Position numbers and translations under genes: made by a program. 64,000 bases of DNA from Desulfofundulus luciae (GTDB lineage: Bacteria > Bacillota > Desulfotomaculia > Desulfotomaculales > Desulfovirgulaceae), in contig NZ_JAUSUX010000003.1 in the NCBI RefSeq assembly GCF_030813795.1, positions 62,001-126,000 on the forward strand, in the 5' to 3' direction. Numbering within the stretch: the first letter of the stretch is position 1; every line of letters starts with the position of its first letter. Of the stretch, positions 17,182 through 25,469 are shown one piece after another. The notes below the pieces were generated by a model. That model was not told the DNA's origin, did no database searches, and worked only from the letters and a program-made list of their open reading frames with translations.

Positions 17182-17755
17182 GGTAAGGGAACTGAGCCAT
17201 CTGCTCTCTCCGCTGGGTTACGAGGTGGTTTCCCTGGATCAATATCCCGGTGTGCCGGAAATAATTGAGGACGGTGCTACATTTAAAGATAATGCGGTAA
17301 AAAAGGCCACCGCGGTGGCCCGCTATACCGGCCAGTTGGCCCTGGCCGACGATTCGGGCCTGGAAGTGGATTATCTCGGCGGCGCCCCGGGGGTGCACTC
17401 GGCCCGCTTTGCCGGTGAGGGGCATGACGACCGGGCCAACAATGAAAAGCTCTTAAGGCTTTTAGCCGGTGTTCCCCCCGAAAAGCGTACCGCCCGCTTT
17501 CGTTGTGTGGTGGCCGTGGCCACCCCCGCCGGGCGGGTCTTTACCGCGGAAGGAACCTGTGAGGGAGTGATTGCAGATAGACCCCGGGGTGAAGGGGGTT
17601 TTGGTTATGATCCTCTCTTTTATGTACCCGCCTGCGGGAAAACCTTTGCCGAGCTGGACCCGGCGGTAAAAAACCGGATCAGCCATCGTGGCCGCGCCCT
17701 GGCCCTCATGCGGGAAATTCTGGCTGGCCTGCGCCGGGAACTGGACGCACGTTAA
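17147..17755 (+). CDS. rdgB: XTP/dITP diphosphatase (HAM1/RdgB)
   Basis: House-cleaning pyrophosphatase that removes XTP, ITP and dITP from nucleotide pools. Motifs [10 protein letters not shown] at the N-terminus, ADDSGLEVD in the middle and [11 protein letters not shown] plus [11 protein letters not shown] near the C-terminus are those of the family; 202 residues is typical. The ATG lies inside the end of rph (translational coupling). Confidence 0.95.
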   Translation: MKLVLATRNRGKVRELSHLLSPLGYEVVSLDQYPGVPEIIEDGATFKDNAVKKATAVARYTGQLALADDSGLEVDYLGGAPGVHSARFAGEGHDDRANNEKLLRLLAGVPPEKRTARFRCVVAVATPAGRVFTAEGTCEGVIADRPRGEGGFGYDPLFYVPACGKTFAELDPAVKNRISHRGRALALMREILAGLRRELDAR

Positions 17756-17776
17756 GCGGAAAGCAGGTGTTATTCA

Positions 17777-18247
17777 ATGCGCATAGGTGTAGTCAGTGAT
17801 ACCCACGGGAAGGTGGACCGGGCCATAAAACTATTAAATCAGTTAGAACCGCTGGATTTAGTGCTCCATGCCGGGGATTATTACCATGATGGCCGGCTGC
17901 TGGCGGAGACGCTGGAAGTGACCGTACATGCCGTGGCCGGCAATTGCGATTTTCAAACGGGCGGTCCGGGGGAAGAGGTGCTGGAACTGGCGGGGAAAAA
18001 GGTATTTCTCACCCACGGCCATCTGTACCACGTGCATTTTTCCCTGCAGAAGCTCCTCTACCGGGCCCTGGAACTGCAGGTGGACGTGGTGGTTTTTGGG
18101 CACACCCACGTCCGTTACTGCCAGATGCACGAGGGCATTTTGTTTTTCAACCCGGGCAGCGTTTACGCCCCCCGGGAGGGACACGACCCTGGGTGCGGCC
18201 TCCTGGTAATTGATGGGCGGGAAATTAAGCCGAGTTTTTGCCCGTAA
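17777..18247 (+). CDS. YfcE/MJ0936-type metallophosphoesterase
   Basis: Small calcineurin-like phosphodiesterase. All five metal motifs are present: SDTHG, HAGD, GNCD, THGH and FGHTH. 156 residues, one domain, cytosolic. Related enzymes hydrolyse artificial phosphodiesters; the natural substrate is unknown. It ends the rph-rdgB-yfcE block and a terminator follows. Confidence 0.92.
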   Translation: MRIGVVSDTHGKVDRAIKLLNQLEPLDLVLHAGDYYHDGRLLAETLEVTVHAVAGNCDFQTGGPGEEVLELAGKKVFLTHGHLYHVHFSLQKLLYRALELQVDVVVFGHTHVRYCQMHEGILFFNPGSVYAPREGHDPGCGLLVIDGREIKPSFCP

Positions 18248-18267
18248 AGAAGAGGGTCATAAACATG

Positions 18268-18297
18268 CCCCCGGCGGTTCGACCGCCAGGGGGTTTT
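18268..18297. terminator. Strong terminator between convergent genes
   Basis: CCCCCGGCGGT (18268-18278) pairs with ACCGCC-A-GGGGG (18282-18293) and is followed by TTTT; it can serve both the yfcE-like gene and the convergent DUF47 gene. Confidence 0.85.
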
Positions 18298-18306
18298 CTG
18301 CCGGTT

Positions 18307-18921
18307 CTAGCTGCGCATGATGATGCCTTCCAGAGCGTTAGCCACGTCTTCACAACAGTCCAGAATAGATTCCATCTTTTCGTAAATTTCCTTGAACTGG
18401 ATGATCTTTTTCAGATCGCTATTTTCGTCAAAGAGGACCTGCAAACTTTCCCGGTAGAGCTGGTCCGCCTCTTTTTCCAGGTCGTTGATCCGGAAGGTGT
18501 GGCGGTGGATATCGGGCAATTTTTTGGCAGCCAGCAGTTGCACGGCCTCAACAATCTCATCCGTGCAGTTCTCCACTATCCGGGCGAAAAGGCGCATGTA
18601 CGGGTCCGGTTCTTTAATGCGGTATATGTCCAGCAGGTCCGAGCAGGCTTCCATGCCGTCCAGCACGTCGTCCAGCTTTACCGTCAGCAACATGATGTCT
18701 TCCCGTTCCAGCGGGGTAATGAAAGTCTGGTTTAACGCTTTAAAAATGGTATGGGTATACTCGTCACCCCGGTCTTCCAGGAGCTTAATGTTTTCCGCGT
18801 AGGTTTCGGTGTCCTCCAGAAGCTCGACGTTTTCCCGGAAAAGCCTGGCGGCCTCCCTGAGGTTTTTCGCAATCAGGATAAAGTGTTCAAAAAAGACATC
18901 GGGCTTGCGTTTTAGAATCAT
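18307..18921 (-). CDS. DUF47 / PhoU-like regulator of Pit phosphate transport
   Basis: All-helical PhoU-like protein of 204 residues, of the family usually encoded beside PiT transporters. Acidic metal-binding motifs expected of PhoU folds are seen as LEDRGDEYTHTIF and NDLEKEADQLYRESL. ATG at 18921 follows a GGGGG-containing site; the longer frame to 19020 adds an unsupported extension. It is divergent from pit, whereas these pairs are most often one operon. Likely tunes low-affinity phosphate uptake. Confidence 0.9.
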   Translation of the reverse strand: MILKRKPDVFFEHFILIAKNLREAARLFRENVELLEDTETYAENIKLLEDRGDEYTHTIFKALNQTFITPLEREDIMLLTVKLDDVLDGMEACSDLLDIYRIKEPDPYMRLFARIVENCTDEIVEAVQLLAAKKLPDIHRHTFRINDLEKEADQLYRESLQVLFDENSDLKKIIQFKEIYEKMESILDCCEDVANALEGIIMRS

Positions 18922-19039
18922 AGGAAAATTGCCCCCAATTACTGTCCGTTGTTTGATCTCCTGAACCATTTTAAACGTTATGACGGTCAAAAGTCCAGAG
19001 GGATCGGTATGTAGGGACAAAAATTTTATTATTGCATTA

Positions 19040-19067
19040 TTAACAATCTGCTAGATCGGTGTTAATA
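19040..19067. promoter_or_regulatory. Possible PhoP-box-like repeats between DUF47 and pit
   Basis: TTAACA (19040-19045) and TTAATA (19062-19067) are 22 bases apart, i.e. two 11-base periods, with a poor middle match CTAGAT between them. Gram-positive PhoP sites are TTAACA-like hexamers at 11-base spacing. Only two of three hexamers fit, so this is weak. Confidence 0.25.
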
Positions 19068-19116
19068 TACAGAGGGAAAAGCCTGTCCAAACTTGTTAAA
19101 GAAAGGAGAAAGCCGG

Positions 19117-20139
19117 GTGCCTGACCCTCACCTCTTGCTGATCTTCGTGGTAATCGTCCTGGCACTGACCTTTGACTTTATCAACGGTTTTCATGATACG
19201 GCCAACGCCATCGCTACTTCCATTTCCACCAAGGCTCTGAGGCCCCGCACGGCCATCATCCTGGCTTCGGCGATGAACTTTGTGGGGGCCATGACCTTCA
19301 CGGGCGTGGCCAAGACCATCGGCGGCAAAATTGCCGATCCCTTAAGTCTGAGCAACGGTCTGGTTATTGTGCTGGCGGCTCTTCTGGCGGCCAGTGCCTG
19401 GAACCTGATCACCTGGTACTACGGTCTGCCCAGCAGTTCCTCCCACGCCCTGATTGGTTCCTTAACCGGCGCAGTGATCGCCGCCGCCGGTTTCACAGCG
19501 GTTAATTTTCACGGTTTCATTAATATCCTGGAAGCCCTGATTTTTTCCCCGCTTGTAGCTGTAGGCATGGGTTTTGCCATTATGACCTTAATCAAAGTAG
19601 TTTTCCGTTACGCCGTTCCCCACCGGATTAACCGGCGATTCCGCATGCTCCAGGTCTTTACCGCTGCATTCCAGGCCTTTTCCCACGGCACCAACGATGC
19701 CCAGAAAACCATGGGCATCATTACCTTTGCCCTGGTAGCCGGCGGTTTTCAAAGCTCACTTCACGTTCCTTTTTGGGTCAAGCTATCCGCCGCCCTGGCC
19801 ATGGCGCTGGGTACCTCGGTGGGCGGCTGGAGGATCATCAAAACCGTCGGCACGCGCATCATCAAGCTGGAGCCCGGCAGCGGGTTTTCCGCCGACTTGA
19901 GTTCGGCCCTGGTGATCCTGGGAGCCACGTTATTAAAACTCCCCGTGAGCACGACCCACGTGATTTCTTCTTCGGTCATCGGTGTCGGTACGGCCAGGCG
20001 TTTTTCCACGGTCAAGTGGGGAACGGCACAAAAGATCGTCCTGGCCTGGGTGGTGACGCTGCCGGTGACTGCCGCTCTGGCGGGGTTGTCCTATGGGTTG
20101 TGCACTGGTATCAGCCGGCTGGCATCCGTTATTTTCTAA
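19117..20139 (+). CDS. pit: PiT-family inorganic phosphate transporter
   Basis: Low-affinity, cation-coupled phosphate permease with about ten membrane segments. The two duplicated PiT signatures are present: FDFINGFHDTANAIATSIST at the N-terminus and FSHGTNDAQKTMG in the second half; the paired sequences LPSSSSHALIGSLTGA and LPVSTTHVISSSVIGVG are also intact. GTG at 19117 has AGGAG eight bases upstream; TTG at 19093 has none. The DUF47 gene, its probable regulator, is divergent. Confidence 0.93.
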   Translation: MPDPHLLLIFVVIVLALTFDFINGFHDTANAIATSISTKALRPRTAIILASAMNFVGAMTFTGVAKTIGGKIADPLSLSNGLVIVLAALLAASAWNLITWYYGLPSSSSHALIGSLTGAVIAAAGFTAVNFHGFINILEALIFSPLVAVGMGFAIMTLIKVVFRYAVPHRINRRFRMLQVFTAAFQAFSHGTNDAQKTMGIITFALVAGGFQSSLHVPFWVKLSAALAMALGTSVGGWRIIKTVGTRIIKLEPGSGFSADLSSALVILGATLLKLPVSTTHVISSSVIGVGTARRFSTVKWGTAQKIVLAWVVTLPVTAALAGLSYGLCTGISRLASVIF

Positions 20140-20172
20140 GGGGCTTCGTTAATGCACAATGATAAATTTACT

Positions 20173-20201
20173 TTGACTTTCGGCGGTGTTTTAGTTATAA
20201 T
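20173..20201 (+). promoter_or_regulatory. Sigma-A promoter of tRNA-Gly
   Basis: TTGACT (20173-20178), 17-base spacer, TATAAT (20196-20201), 36 bases before the tRNA. Confidence 0.85.
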
Positions 20202-20236
20202 ATACTTGCTGCCGACAACTTAAAAATTTTTTTCGA

Positions 20237-20310
20237 GCGGGTGTAGCTCAATGGTAGAGCACCGGCCTTCCAAGCCGGGTACGTGGGTTCGATTCCCATC
20301 ACCCGCTCCA
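20237..20310 (+). tRNA. tRNA-Gly (anticodon TCC)
   Basis: Complete cloverleaf: acceptor GCGGGTG pairs with CACCCGC, D arm with AATGGTAGAG, anticodon loop CTTCCAA (TCC), T arm GTGGGTTCGATTCCCAT, and an encoded CCA end. Confidence 0.97.
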
Positions 20311-20413
20311 GTTTTTGATCATATGTTTTTTTGTTATGCCCGGCAGAATACCTTTCCGACTATGCCCATTCCCTCCCCTTTCACTTTTGCCAGAGGAAAG
20401 AGGGTGGTTGACA

Positions 20414-21346
20414 ATGCGGCGCTGTGTGAAATGCAAAGGGGAGCCGGTAATCAATCTTAAGTCGACCAATGCAGCTTTCTGTAAAGAACATTTTATCGAG
20501 TATTTTTTAAGGCAGGTAACCAGGGCCATCAAAAAATATAAAATGCTTGCCGAGGGGCAACAGGTGCTGGTTGCCGTTTCAGGCGGGAAGGACAGCATGG
20601 CCCTGTGGGATGCCCTTTTGTCCCTGGGGTACAGGGCGGACGGGTTGCACGTAGACCTGGGCATAGGAGAATATTCCAAAGGTTCCCGGTTAATTTGTGA
20701 AAGGTTTGCCGCCGGCCGGAGGGCCAGGTTGTACGTGCTTTCCCTTGTGGACACATACGGCAGCAATATGCAGGAAATTGTCCGGCGTACCCGCCGGGTG
20801 AGCTGTTCCGTCTGCGGCACAGTTAAAAGGTACCTGATGAACTTGGTGGTACAGCAAAAGGGTTACCAGGTGGTGGCCACGGGGCACAATCTGGACGACG
20901 AAACGGCGGCTTTGCTTGGCAATTTATTTGGCTGGCAGGAAGGTTATCTGGCGCGCCAGTATCCCCACCTGCCATCTACCCATCCCCGTCTTCCCGCCCG
21001 CATCAAACCGCTGGTCCGGCTGGGAGAGCTGGAGACGGAAATGTACTGCCAGTTAAGAGGTATTGAATATCTGGCAGATGACTGTCCCCTGGCCAGGGGA
21101 GCAACCTCTCTAGCTTATAAGGAATTAATTAATTCTCTGGAAGAAAAAATGCCCGGTACCAGGCAAAGGTTTCTCTTCGGTTTCTGGGACAGGGGGCGCA
21201 GGAATTTTACCGATGATGTACCAGTGGAATTAAAAGACTGTTCCCTGTGCGGCCAGCCGACCACGGCCGGCACCTGCCTATTTTGCCGCCTGATGCAAAA
21301 GGCAGGTATCGATCCCATGATCCAGCCACAGGTACAGGAGATGTAA
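20414..21346 (+). CDS. TtuA/NcsA-type tRNA 2-thiolation enzyme
   Basis: ATP-dependent tRNA sulfurtransferase of the TtuA/CTU1 group. Seen in order: N-terminal zinc finger C4-x2-C7 ... C23-x2-H26, PP-loop SGGKDS (56-61), C131-x2-C134 and C224 (the three cysteines that hold the [4Fe-4S] cluster in TtuA), and a C-terminal zinc finger CSLCG...CLFC. In thermophiles TtuA makes 2-thio-ribothymidine at T54 of tRNA, stabilising it; archaeal relatives act on U34. ATG at 20414 is chosen because GAGGAAAGAGGG precedes it. It lies between two tRNA genes. The sulfur carrier TtuB is not seen here. Confidence 0.82.
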   Translation: MRRCVKCKGEPVINLKSTNAAFCKEHFIEYFLRQVTRAIKKYKMLAEGQQVLVAVSGGKDSMALWDALLSLGYRADGLHVDLGIGEYSKGSRLICERFAAGRRARLYVLSLVDTYGSNMQEIVRRTRRVSCSVCGTVKRYLMNLVVQQKGYQVVATGHNLDDETAALLGNLFGWQEGYLARQYPHLPSTHPRLPARIKPLVRLGELETEMYCQLRGIEYLADDCPLARGATSLAYKELINSLEEKMPGTRQRFLFGFWDRGRRNFTDDVPVELKDCSLCGQPTTAGTCLFCRLMQKAGIDPMIQPQVQEM

Positions 21347-21364
21347 AAAGCTTGTCACAGGCTG

Positions 21365-21393
21365 TTGCTGTATAACACTTCGTATTGTATAAT
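21365..21393 (+). promoter_or_regulatory. Sigma-A promoter of tRNA-Arg
   Basis: TTGCTG (21365-21370), 17-base spacer, TATAAT (21388-21393), 50 bases before the tRNA. Confidence 0.8.
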
Positions 21394-21442
21394 ATAAGCA
21401 CTGAGAATCAATAGGGGCTGCAGGTAACCTGCCCCCTATTAT

Positions 21443-21519
<77 letters not shown>

Positions 21520-21521
21520 GC

Positions 21522-21562
21522 AAAAAGACCGCCTTCAGGTTAAACTGTGAGGCGGTCTTTTT
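21522..21562 (+). terminator. Terminator after tRNA-Arg
   Basis: AAAAAGACCGCC (21522-21533) pairs perfectly with GGCGGTCTTTTT (21551-21562). Because the stem is flanked by A and T runs it can also stop the convergent coiled-coil gene. Confidence 0.9.
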
Positions 21563-21595
21563 ATTTATCATCTAAGTCCCGCAATAAACAAAGGA

Positions 21596-22048
21596 TCACT
21601 GACCGGATATTTCCAGGCGCAGGAGCCTGATTTCCCGGTCGTGCTCTTCCAACTTGACAGAAGTTTCTATTTGCCTGCGTGCAATGTACTCAACCCTGTC
21701 CTCGATTTTGGCCAAGGAGTTCCTGATGCTGACGAAGTAGTCCATGTGAACCGCGCGGGCATCGAAGAGGGCGCGGATCTTGTCGATGATTTCGTTTTCG
21801 ATGCGGGTTTCCATCCGTTCCATGCGCCCGGCGAGTTCCTGCTGGCCCTGCTCCAGGCCGCCGACACGCTTGGCGAGTTCCTGCTGGCCCTGCTCCAGGC
21901 CGCCGACACGCTTGACGAGTTCCTGCTGGCCCTGCTCCAGGCCGCCGATGCGTTGCTCCACGTTGCCGATACGTTGCTCCATATTACCGGCGCGTTGATT
22001 CAAGGCCTTTAATTCACCGAGTATTTCTTTCAGCAGTTGCTCGGACAT
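21596..22048 (-). CDS. Coiled-coil protein built of 14-residue repeats, 150 aa
   Basis: Unrecognised. Residues about 25-80 are a long heptad coiled coil made of near-identical 14-residue units (VGGLEQGQQELAKR, three copies plus flanking partial ones such as MEQRIGNVEQRI). The C-terminal half (about 85-150) is also helical and charged. No signal or membrane segment. ATG with AAAGGGGA upstream on the minus strand. Such tail-fibre-like coils appear in phage and in small Firmicute proteins; function cannot be assigned. Overlapping plus-strand frames here are shadows of the repeat. Confidence 0.75.
   Translation of the reverse strand: MSEQLLKEILGELKALNQRAGNMEQRIGNVEQRIGGLEQGQQELVKRVGGLEQGQQELAKRVGGLEQGQQELAGRMERMETRIENEIIDKIRALFDARAVHMDYFVSIRNSLAKIEDRVEYIARRQIETSVKLEEHDREIRLLRLEISGQ
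21832..21957. repeat. 42-bp tandem repeat inside the coiled-coil gene
   Basis: Three consecutive 42-base units starting near GCGAGTTCCTGCTGGCCCTG; the first two are virtually identical and the third differs at a few positions. Each codes for 14 residues, i.e. two heptads, so copy-number change would keep the frame. Confidence 0.8.
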
Positions 22049-22175
22049 GGATTATTCCCCTTTCGGTTATTTCCTTCGCGGGTGATCGGAGTGGCCCGCG
22101 AGGCAGTCCAGGGATAAATCTAAAAAGTCGGCAGGGCAATGAGCGAGGGGTATACCCACCTGCTGATTTTTTGTT

Positions 22176-22922
22176 TTAAAGGCCGACCCTGGCACGGGCG
22201 TAGGGTTCCATGTGGCCGCGCACATTGAGGCTCTTGGACATGACGATCATTTCCCCGTCTTCCAGGGGGATACCCGTTTTGGGGTGGGGGCCTATCTGCT
22301 CAACCAACCATTCTTTGAACAACTGCAGGCCGCCCATGTTAACCGGGAACCCGCCCCACAAATCCCAGGCCCGGAAGTAGACGTAAAAGTGCATCCGGTA
22401 AACGCCGGCCTTTCTATCCATGCGGATTTTGGTGTCAATCAGCCTGAGGCAGGGCAGGGATTTACCTCTGGCCAGATCGGACGGAGAAGCGATTTCTATG
22501 CACCCCTTCACGTGGTCAAATCCATAGGTGCGGTAGTAGCGAATCAGGTCGTCCACCTGCTCGCAGATGCGTTCGCCGTAAGTGTACGACTCGTTTTCCG
22601 CTTTGTACGGGTTCAGGATATAGGTGGCAAAGTACTCCTCGATCTTGTCCATCGTGGTAGGGGGAGCCGGAATACCCAGTCCGGGCGGCAGGATATCGCA
22701 GAGCGGTCGCTCCCAGGGGTGGGTGATCTGGCAGACTGCGAAATCAAACTCCCGCCGGCTGTTGTCGCACCGGCCGTGCTCGTCCGCGCCGCCGCCCCAC
22801 TCGGGGAAATATGTATAGGCGTCAATTTCAAACAGCTTTTTTAAAAGCAGGTACCAGGCTTCAGGCAGGTTCCTGGCTCTAATAAAAACTGGCTCAAGAT
22901 ATTCCCTAATATCTTCAGACAT
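22176..22922 (-). CDS. Thymidylate synthase-like protein (ThyA superfamily, altered active site)
   Basis: Resembles archaeal-type thymidylate synthases: YTYGERI (113-119), the catalytic-Cys segment LPCLRLIDTKIR (Cys158), FRAWDLWGGFPVNMGGLQ (184-201) and a final SLNVRG segment align with YTYGNRL, VPCMILVDFKLR, FRSHDIYGAYPANLYGLS and SAHIYEH of that family. The Asn that orients the pyrimidine (195) is kept. The His and Tyr that hold the deoxyribose 3'-OH (HxY) are replaced by Asn233 and Arg235. It may therefore methylate or hydroxymethylate another pyrimidine nucleotide, or be non-catalytic. 248 residues; the N-terminal 90 residues are unlike standard ThyA. Confidence 0.6.
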   Translation of the reverse strand: MSEDIREYLEPVFIRARNLPEAWYLLLKKLFEIDAYTYFPEWGGGADEHGRCDNSRREFDFAVCQITHPWERPLCDILPPGLGIPAPPTTMDKIEEYFATYILNPYKAENESYTYGERICEQVDDLIRYYRTYGFDHVKGCIEIASPSDLARGKSLPCLRLIDTKIRMDRKAGVYRMHFYVYFRAWDLWGGFPVNMGGLQLFKEWLVEQIGPHPKTGIPLEDGEMIVMSKSLNVRGHMEPYARARVGL

Positions 22923-23246
22923 TTCCGTCCTCTCCTTTTGCTGGTATGGCTACCGGTATGAATTTAACATTTGGGAGATTTTTGGTCAAGATATATATCT
23001 TAGCCTGGCGGACTCTCTTGACAGGGTTCGTCCCGGAATTCTTCACCGGGATCAGCCGGAGAGCTTGAAATGCAGGAGATTTCCAGCGGCCCGAAAAACT
23101 TGCGGGCTTTTTGTTTTCCCTTAAGCTTGTGGGATCATAACCCGGGAGAAAATTTCTCTGTTAAGTGATCTTCTTAAAATGGTTTTTGCCCTTTTTGTCG
23201 AATAGTGCTTATTTGTGTGCAAATGATCTGCGTAGGAGGGAAAAAA
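22923..23246 (+). other. Leader region of upp-uraA, 324 bp
   Basis: Shared upstream region of the minus-strand ThyA-like gene and plus-strand upp. The part from 23030 to 23112 can fold into a PyrR-type attenuator (separate entry). The rest is AT-rich with no coding frame of note. Confidence 0.5.
23051..23112 (+). promoter_or_regulatory. Probable PyrR-binding attenuator before upp-uraA
   Basis: The segment ATCAGCCGGAGAGCTTG (23051-23067) closely resembles the PyrR binding-loop consensus ARUCCNGNGAGGYU. It is followed by a terminator: GCCCG (23089-23093), CGGGC (23103-23107) and five T. PyrR with UMP bound would expose the terminator and cut expression of uracil salvage and uptake genes when pyrimidines are plentiful. 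A hairpin CCCGG/CCGGG lies just in front (about 23032-23050). Confidence 0.55.
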
Positions 23247-23885
23247 GTGAGTTCTGTAATTTTAGTGAGGCATCCTCTGGTAAGCGACCGGCTCAGGACT
23301 TTACGGGACCGGGAAACCGACACCGAGTTGTTCCGCAGGGCTTTGAGGGAACTGGGCCTGATTCTGGCCATTGAAGCGACCCGCCACCTGCCCACCAGGG
23401 AAACCGCCGTGGTTACACCCCTGGGTGTGGAGGCCCGGGTTGAAGAGGTGGATTCCTCCAGGTGCCTGTTGGTTCCGGTGCTGCGGGCGGGCCTGGGTTT
23501 TGTGGACAGCTTTTTTGAATTCCTGCCCAAGGCCAGGGTGGCCCACGTAGGCGTGGCCAGGGACCACGATACCCTGGAAGCGAGGGTTTATCTGAGTTCA
23601 GTGCCCGGCAATGCGTTTGAGTACGATCATGTATTTATCCTGGACCCCATGCTGGCCACCGGCAACAGCAGCGTAAAAGTTTTGGAACTGCTGCGGGAGA
23701 CCGGTTACTCAACTGAAAAGGTAGTACTGGTTTGCGGGTTTGCCGTGGAGACCGGGATAAAACAGGTTACCCGGAAATTTCCCGGTGTCCGGATCGTAAC
23801 GGCCGCCATAGACCCGGTGTTAAACGATCTCGGCTATATTGTGCCCGGCCTGGGGGACGCGGGAGACAGGCTCTTTTTGCTATAA
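23247..23885 (+). CDS. upp: Uracil phosphoribosyltransferase
   Basis: Salvage enzyme forming UMP from uracil and PRPP in the cytosol. The PRPP-binding loop is seen as FILDPMLATGNSS, and the uracil-binding C-terminus as PVLNDLGYIVPGLGDAGDRLF; VPVLRAGLGF is also diagnostic. 212 residues from the GTG at 23247, which has TAGGAGGG in front; upstream in-frame codons lack a ribosome site. Cotranscribed with the uracil permease 40 bases later. Confidence 0.96.
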   Translation: MSSVILVRHPLVSDRLRTLRDRETDTELFRRALRELGLILAIEATRHLPTRETAVVTPLGVEARVEEVDSSRCLLVPVLRAGLGFVDSFFEFLPKARVAHVGVARDHDTLEARVYLSSVPGNAFEYDHVFILDPMLATGNSSVKVLELLRETGYSTEKVVLVCGFAVETGIKQVTRKFPGVRIVTAAIDPVLNDLGYIVPGLGDAGDRLFLL

Positions 23886-23925
23886 CCCGCCGGAAAGGTT
23901 TTGTTGAACAAGGGGGGAACATTAA

Positions 23926-25188
23926 GTGAACGGGAGAGAAATACAGGTTGAAGAAAGATTGCCCCTGCTTCAGACCCTGCCGCTCAGCCTGCAGCACCTT
24001 TTCGCCATGTTCGGTGCTACCGTGCTGGTGCCGGTACTCTTTAAAATAAACCCGGCCACCGTCTTATTGTTTAACGGCATCGGTACTCTCCTTTATTTGG
24101 CCGTCTGCAAGGGCCGCATCCCGGCCTACCTCGGCTCCAGTTTTGCTTTTATTTCACCGGTCTTTGTAGTTTTGTCCAAATACAGTTACAGCGATGCCCT
24201 GGGTGGCTTTGTAGCCGTGGGCCTGTTCTTTACCGCCGTGGCCCTGTTAATCGGCGCGGTGGGTACCAGGTGGATTGACGTGGTGTTTCCCGCTGCGGCC
24301 ATGGGGGCCATAGTGGCCGTCATCGGTCTTGAGCTGGCGCCGGTGGCCGCGCAGATGGCCGGGCTGGTCGGAGAGCCCGGCAAGCCCTATGTTCCAGACC
24401 CGAAGGCAATCACCGTATCCATGTTTACCCTGGGGGTGACCATCCTGGGATCGGTGGTCTTCAGGGGGTTCATGGCGATTATTCCGGTCCTGTTTGGGGT
24501 AGTGGCTGGTTATATCCTTTCCTTTTTCATGGGCCTGGTCAATACCGACATGATCCGCAGCGCCCCCTGGTTCGCCTTTCCCGACCTTTATTTCCCAACC
24601 TTCAACCCGGCCGCCGTAGCCATCATCCTGCCGGCAGCGCTGGTGGTGATAGCCGAACACATCGGTCACCTCTTTGTGACCAGCAATATCGTGGGCAGGG
24701 ACCTGGCCAGAGACCCAGGTTTAAACCGCTCCCTGCTCGGCAATGGTCTTTCAACGTTGCTTTCGGGCTTTTTCGGATCCACCCCAAACACCACTTACGG
24801 CGAGAATATAGGGGTAATGGCCGTCACCAGGGTTTACAGCGTCTGGGTGATCGGGGGGGCCGCAGTTATGGCCATTGTTCTTTCTTTCGTCGGCAAGCTT
24901 GCCGCGGCCATCCAGAGCATCCCGGTGCCGGTTATGGGCGGCATTTCCCTGCTGCTCTTCGGTGTGATTGCCGCTTCCGGGATCCGGATGCTGGTGGAAT
25001 CGAAGGTTGATTACAGCAAGGTCCGCAACTTGATCCTGACCTCGGTGGTGCTGATTGTCGGGATCAGCGGTGCCCGGATTGAACTGGGGGCCGTGAGCCT
25101 GAAGGGAATGGGTCTTGCCACCGTTGTTTCGATTTTGCTCAGTCTCGTTTTTAAACTGCTGGACCTGCTCGGCCTGACAAGGGAATAA
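23926..25188 (+). CDS. uraA: Uracil/xanthine permease (NCS2 family)
   Basis: Proton-coupled nucleobase importer of the inner membrane with about 14 hydrophobic segments. Family signatures: SLQHLFAMFGATVLVPVLF near the N-terminus, LPAALVVIAEHIGHL (the conserved Glu of helix 8) and GFFGSTPNTTYGENIGVMAVT in the second half, which form the nucleobase site. 420 residues. GTG start. With upp directly upstream, uracil is the likely substrate. Confidence 0.94.
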   Translation: MNGREIQVEERLPLLQTLPLSLQHLFAMFGATVLVPVLFKINPATVLLFNGIGTLLYLAVCKGRIPAYLGSSFAFISPVFVVLSKYSYSDALGGFVAVGLFFTAVALLIGAVGTRWIDVVFPAAAMGAIVAVIGLELAPVAAQMAGLVGEPGKPYVPDPKAITVSMFTLGVTILGSVVFRGFMAIIPVLFGVVAGYILSFFMGLVNTDMIRSAPWFAFPDLYFPTFNPAAVAIILPAALVVIAEHIGHLFVTSNIVGRDLARDPGLNRSLLGNGLSTLLSGFFGSTPNTTYGENIGVMAVTRVYSVWVIGGAAVMAIVLSFVGKLAAAIQSIPVPVMGGISLLLFGVIAASGIRMLVESKVDYSKVRNLILTSVVLIVGISGARIELGAVSLKGMGLATVVSILLSLVFKLLDLLGLTRE

Positions 25189-25336
25189 AAGTGCCATTTA
25201 AATAAATGGGATAAAGAAGTTAATTGTCAATTTCTGTAGTACAGGGATGATAAATACAAAGGGTTAGTGGAATTGATCGGGAAGATTCCTTTTGAAGTTT
25301 GTCATCACGTTAGGTGATGATATGCAAGATTATAAC

Positions 25337-25356
25337 GCCGGGACGGCTTTTTTTTT
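25337..25356 (+). terminator. Short terminator-like hairpin after uraA
   Basis: GCCG (25337-25340) and CGGC (25344-25347) close a tiny loop, followed by nine T. The stem is short. Confidence 0.4.
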
Positions 25357-25469
25357 GGGGGGGTAAGTGTGTAGGATTGTGGCCTCAAGAGGTAATCGAA
25401 GGCAGGAAAGAGCAATTATATGACGAAAATAATGCGAACTAAAACTTGGCCTTAAAGGGGGGTATGTTC

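Noticed and set aside
21641-22012. Plus-strand frames over the repeat-coding gene
   Set aside because: Repeats keep several frames open; the minus-strand product is a clear coiled coil with a good start.
25189-25469. A riboswitch or sigma-28 promoter before the chemoreceptor
   Set aside because: No match to the c-di-GMP riboswitch core or to TAAA-N15-GCCGATAA; only a short hairpin.
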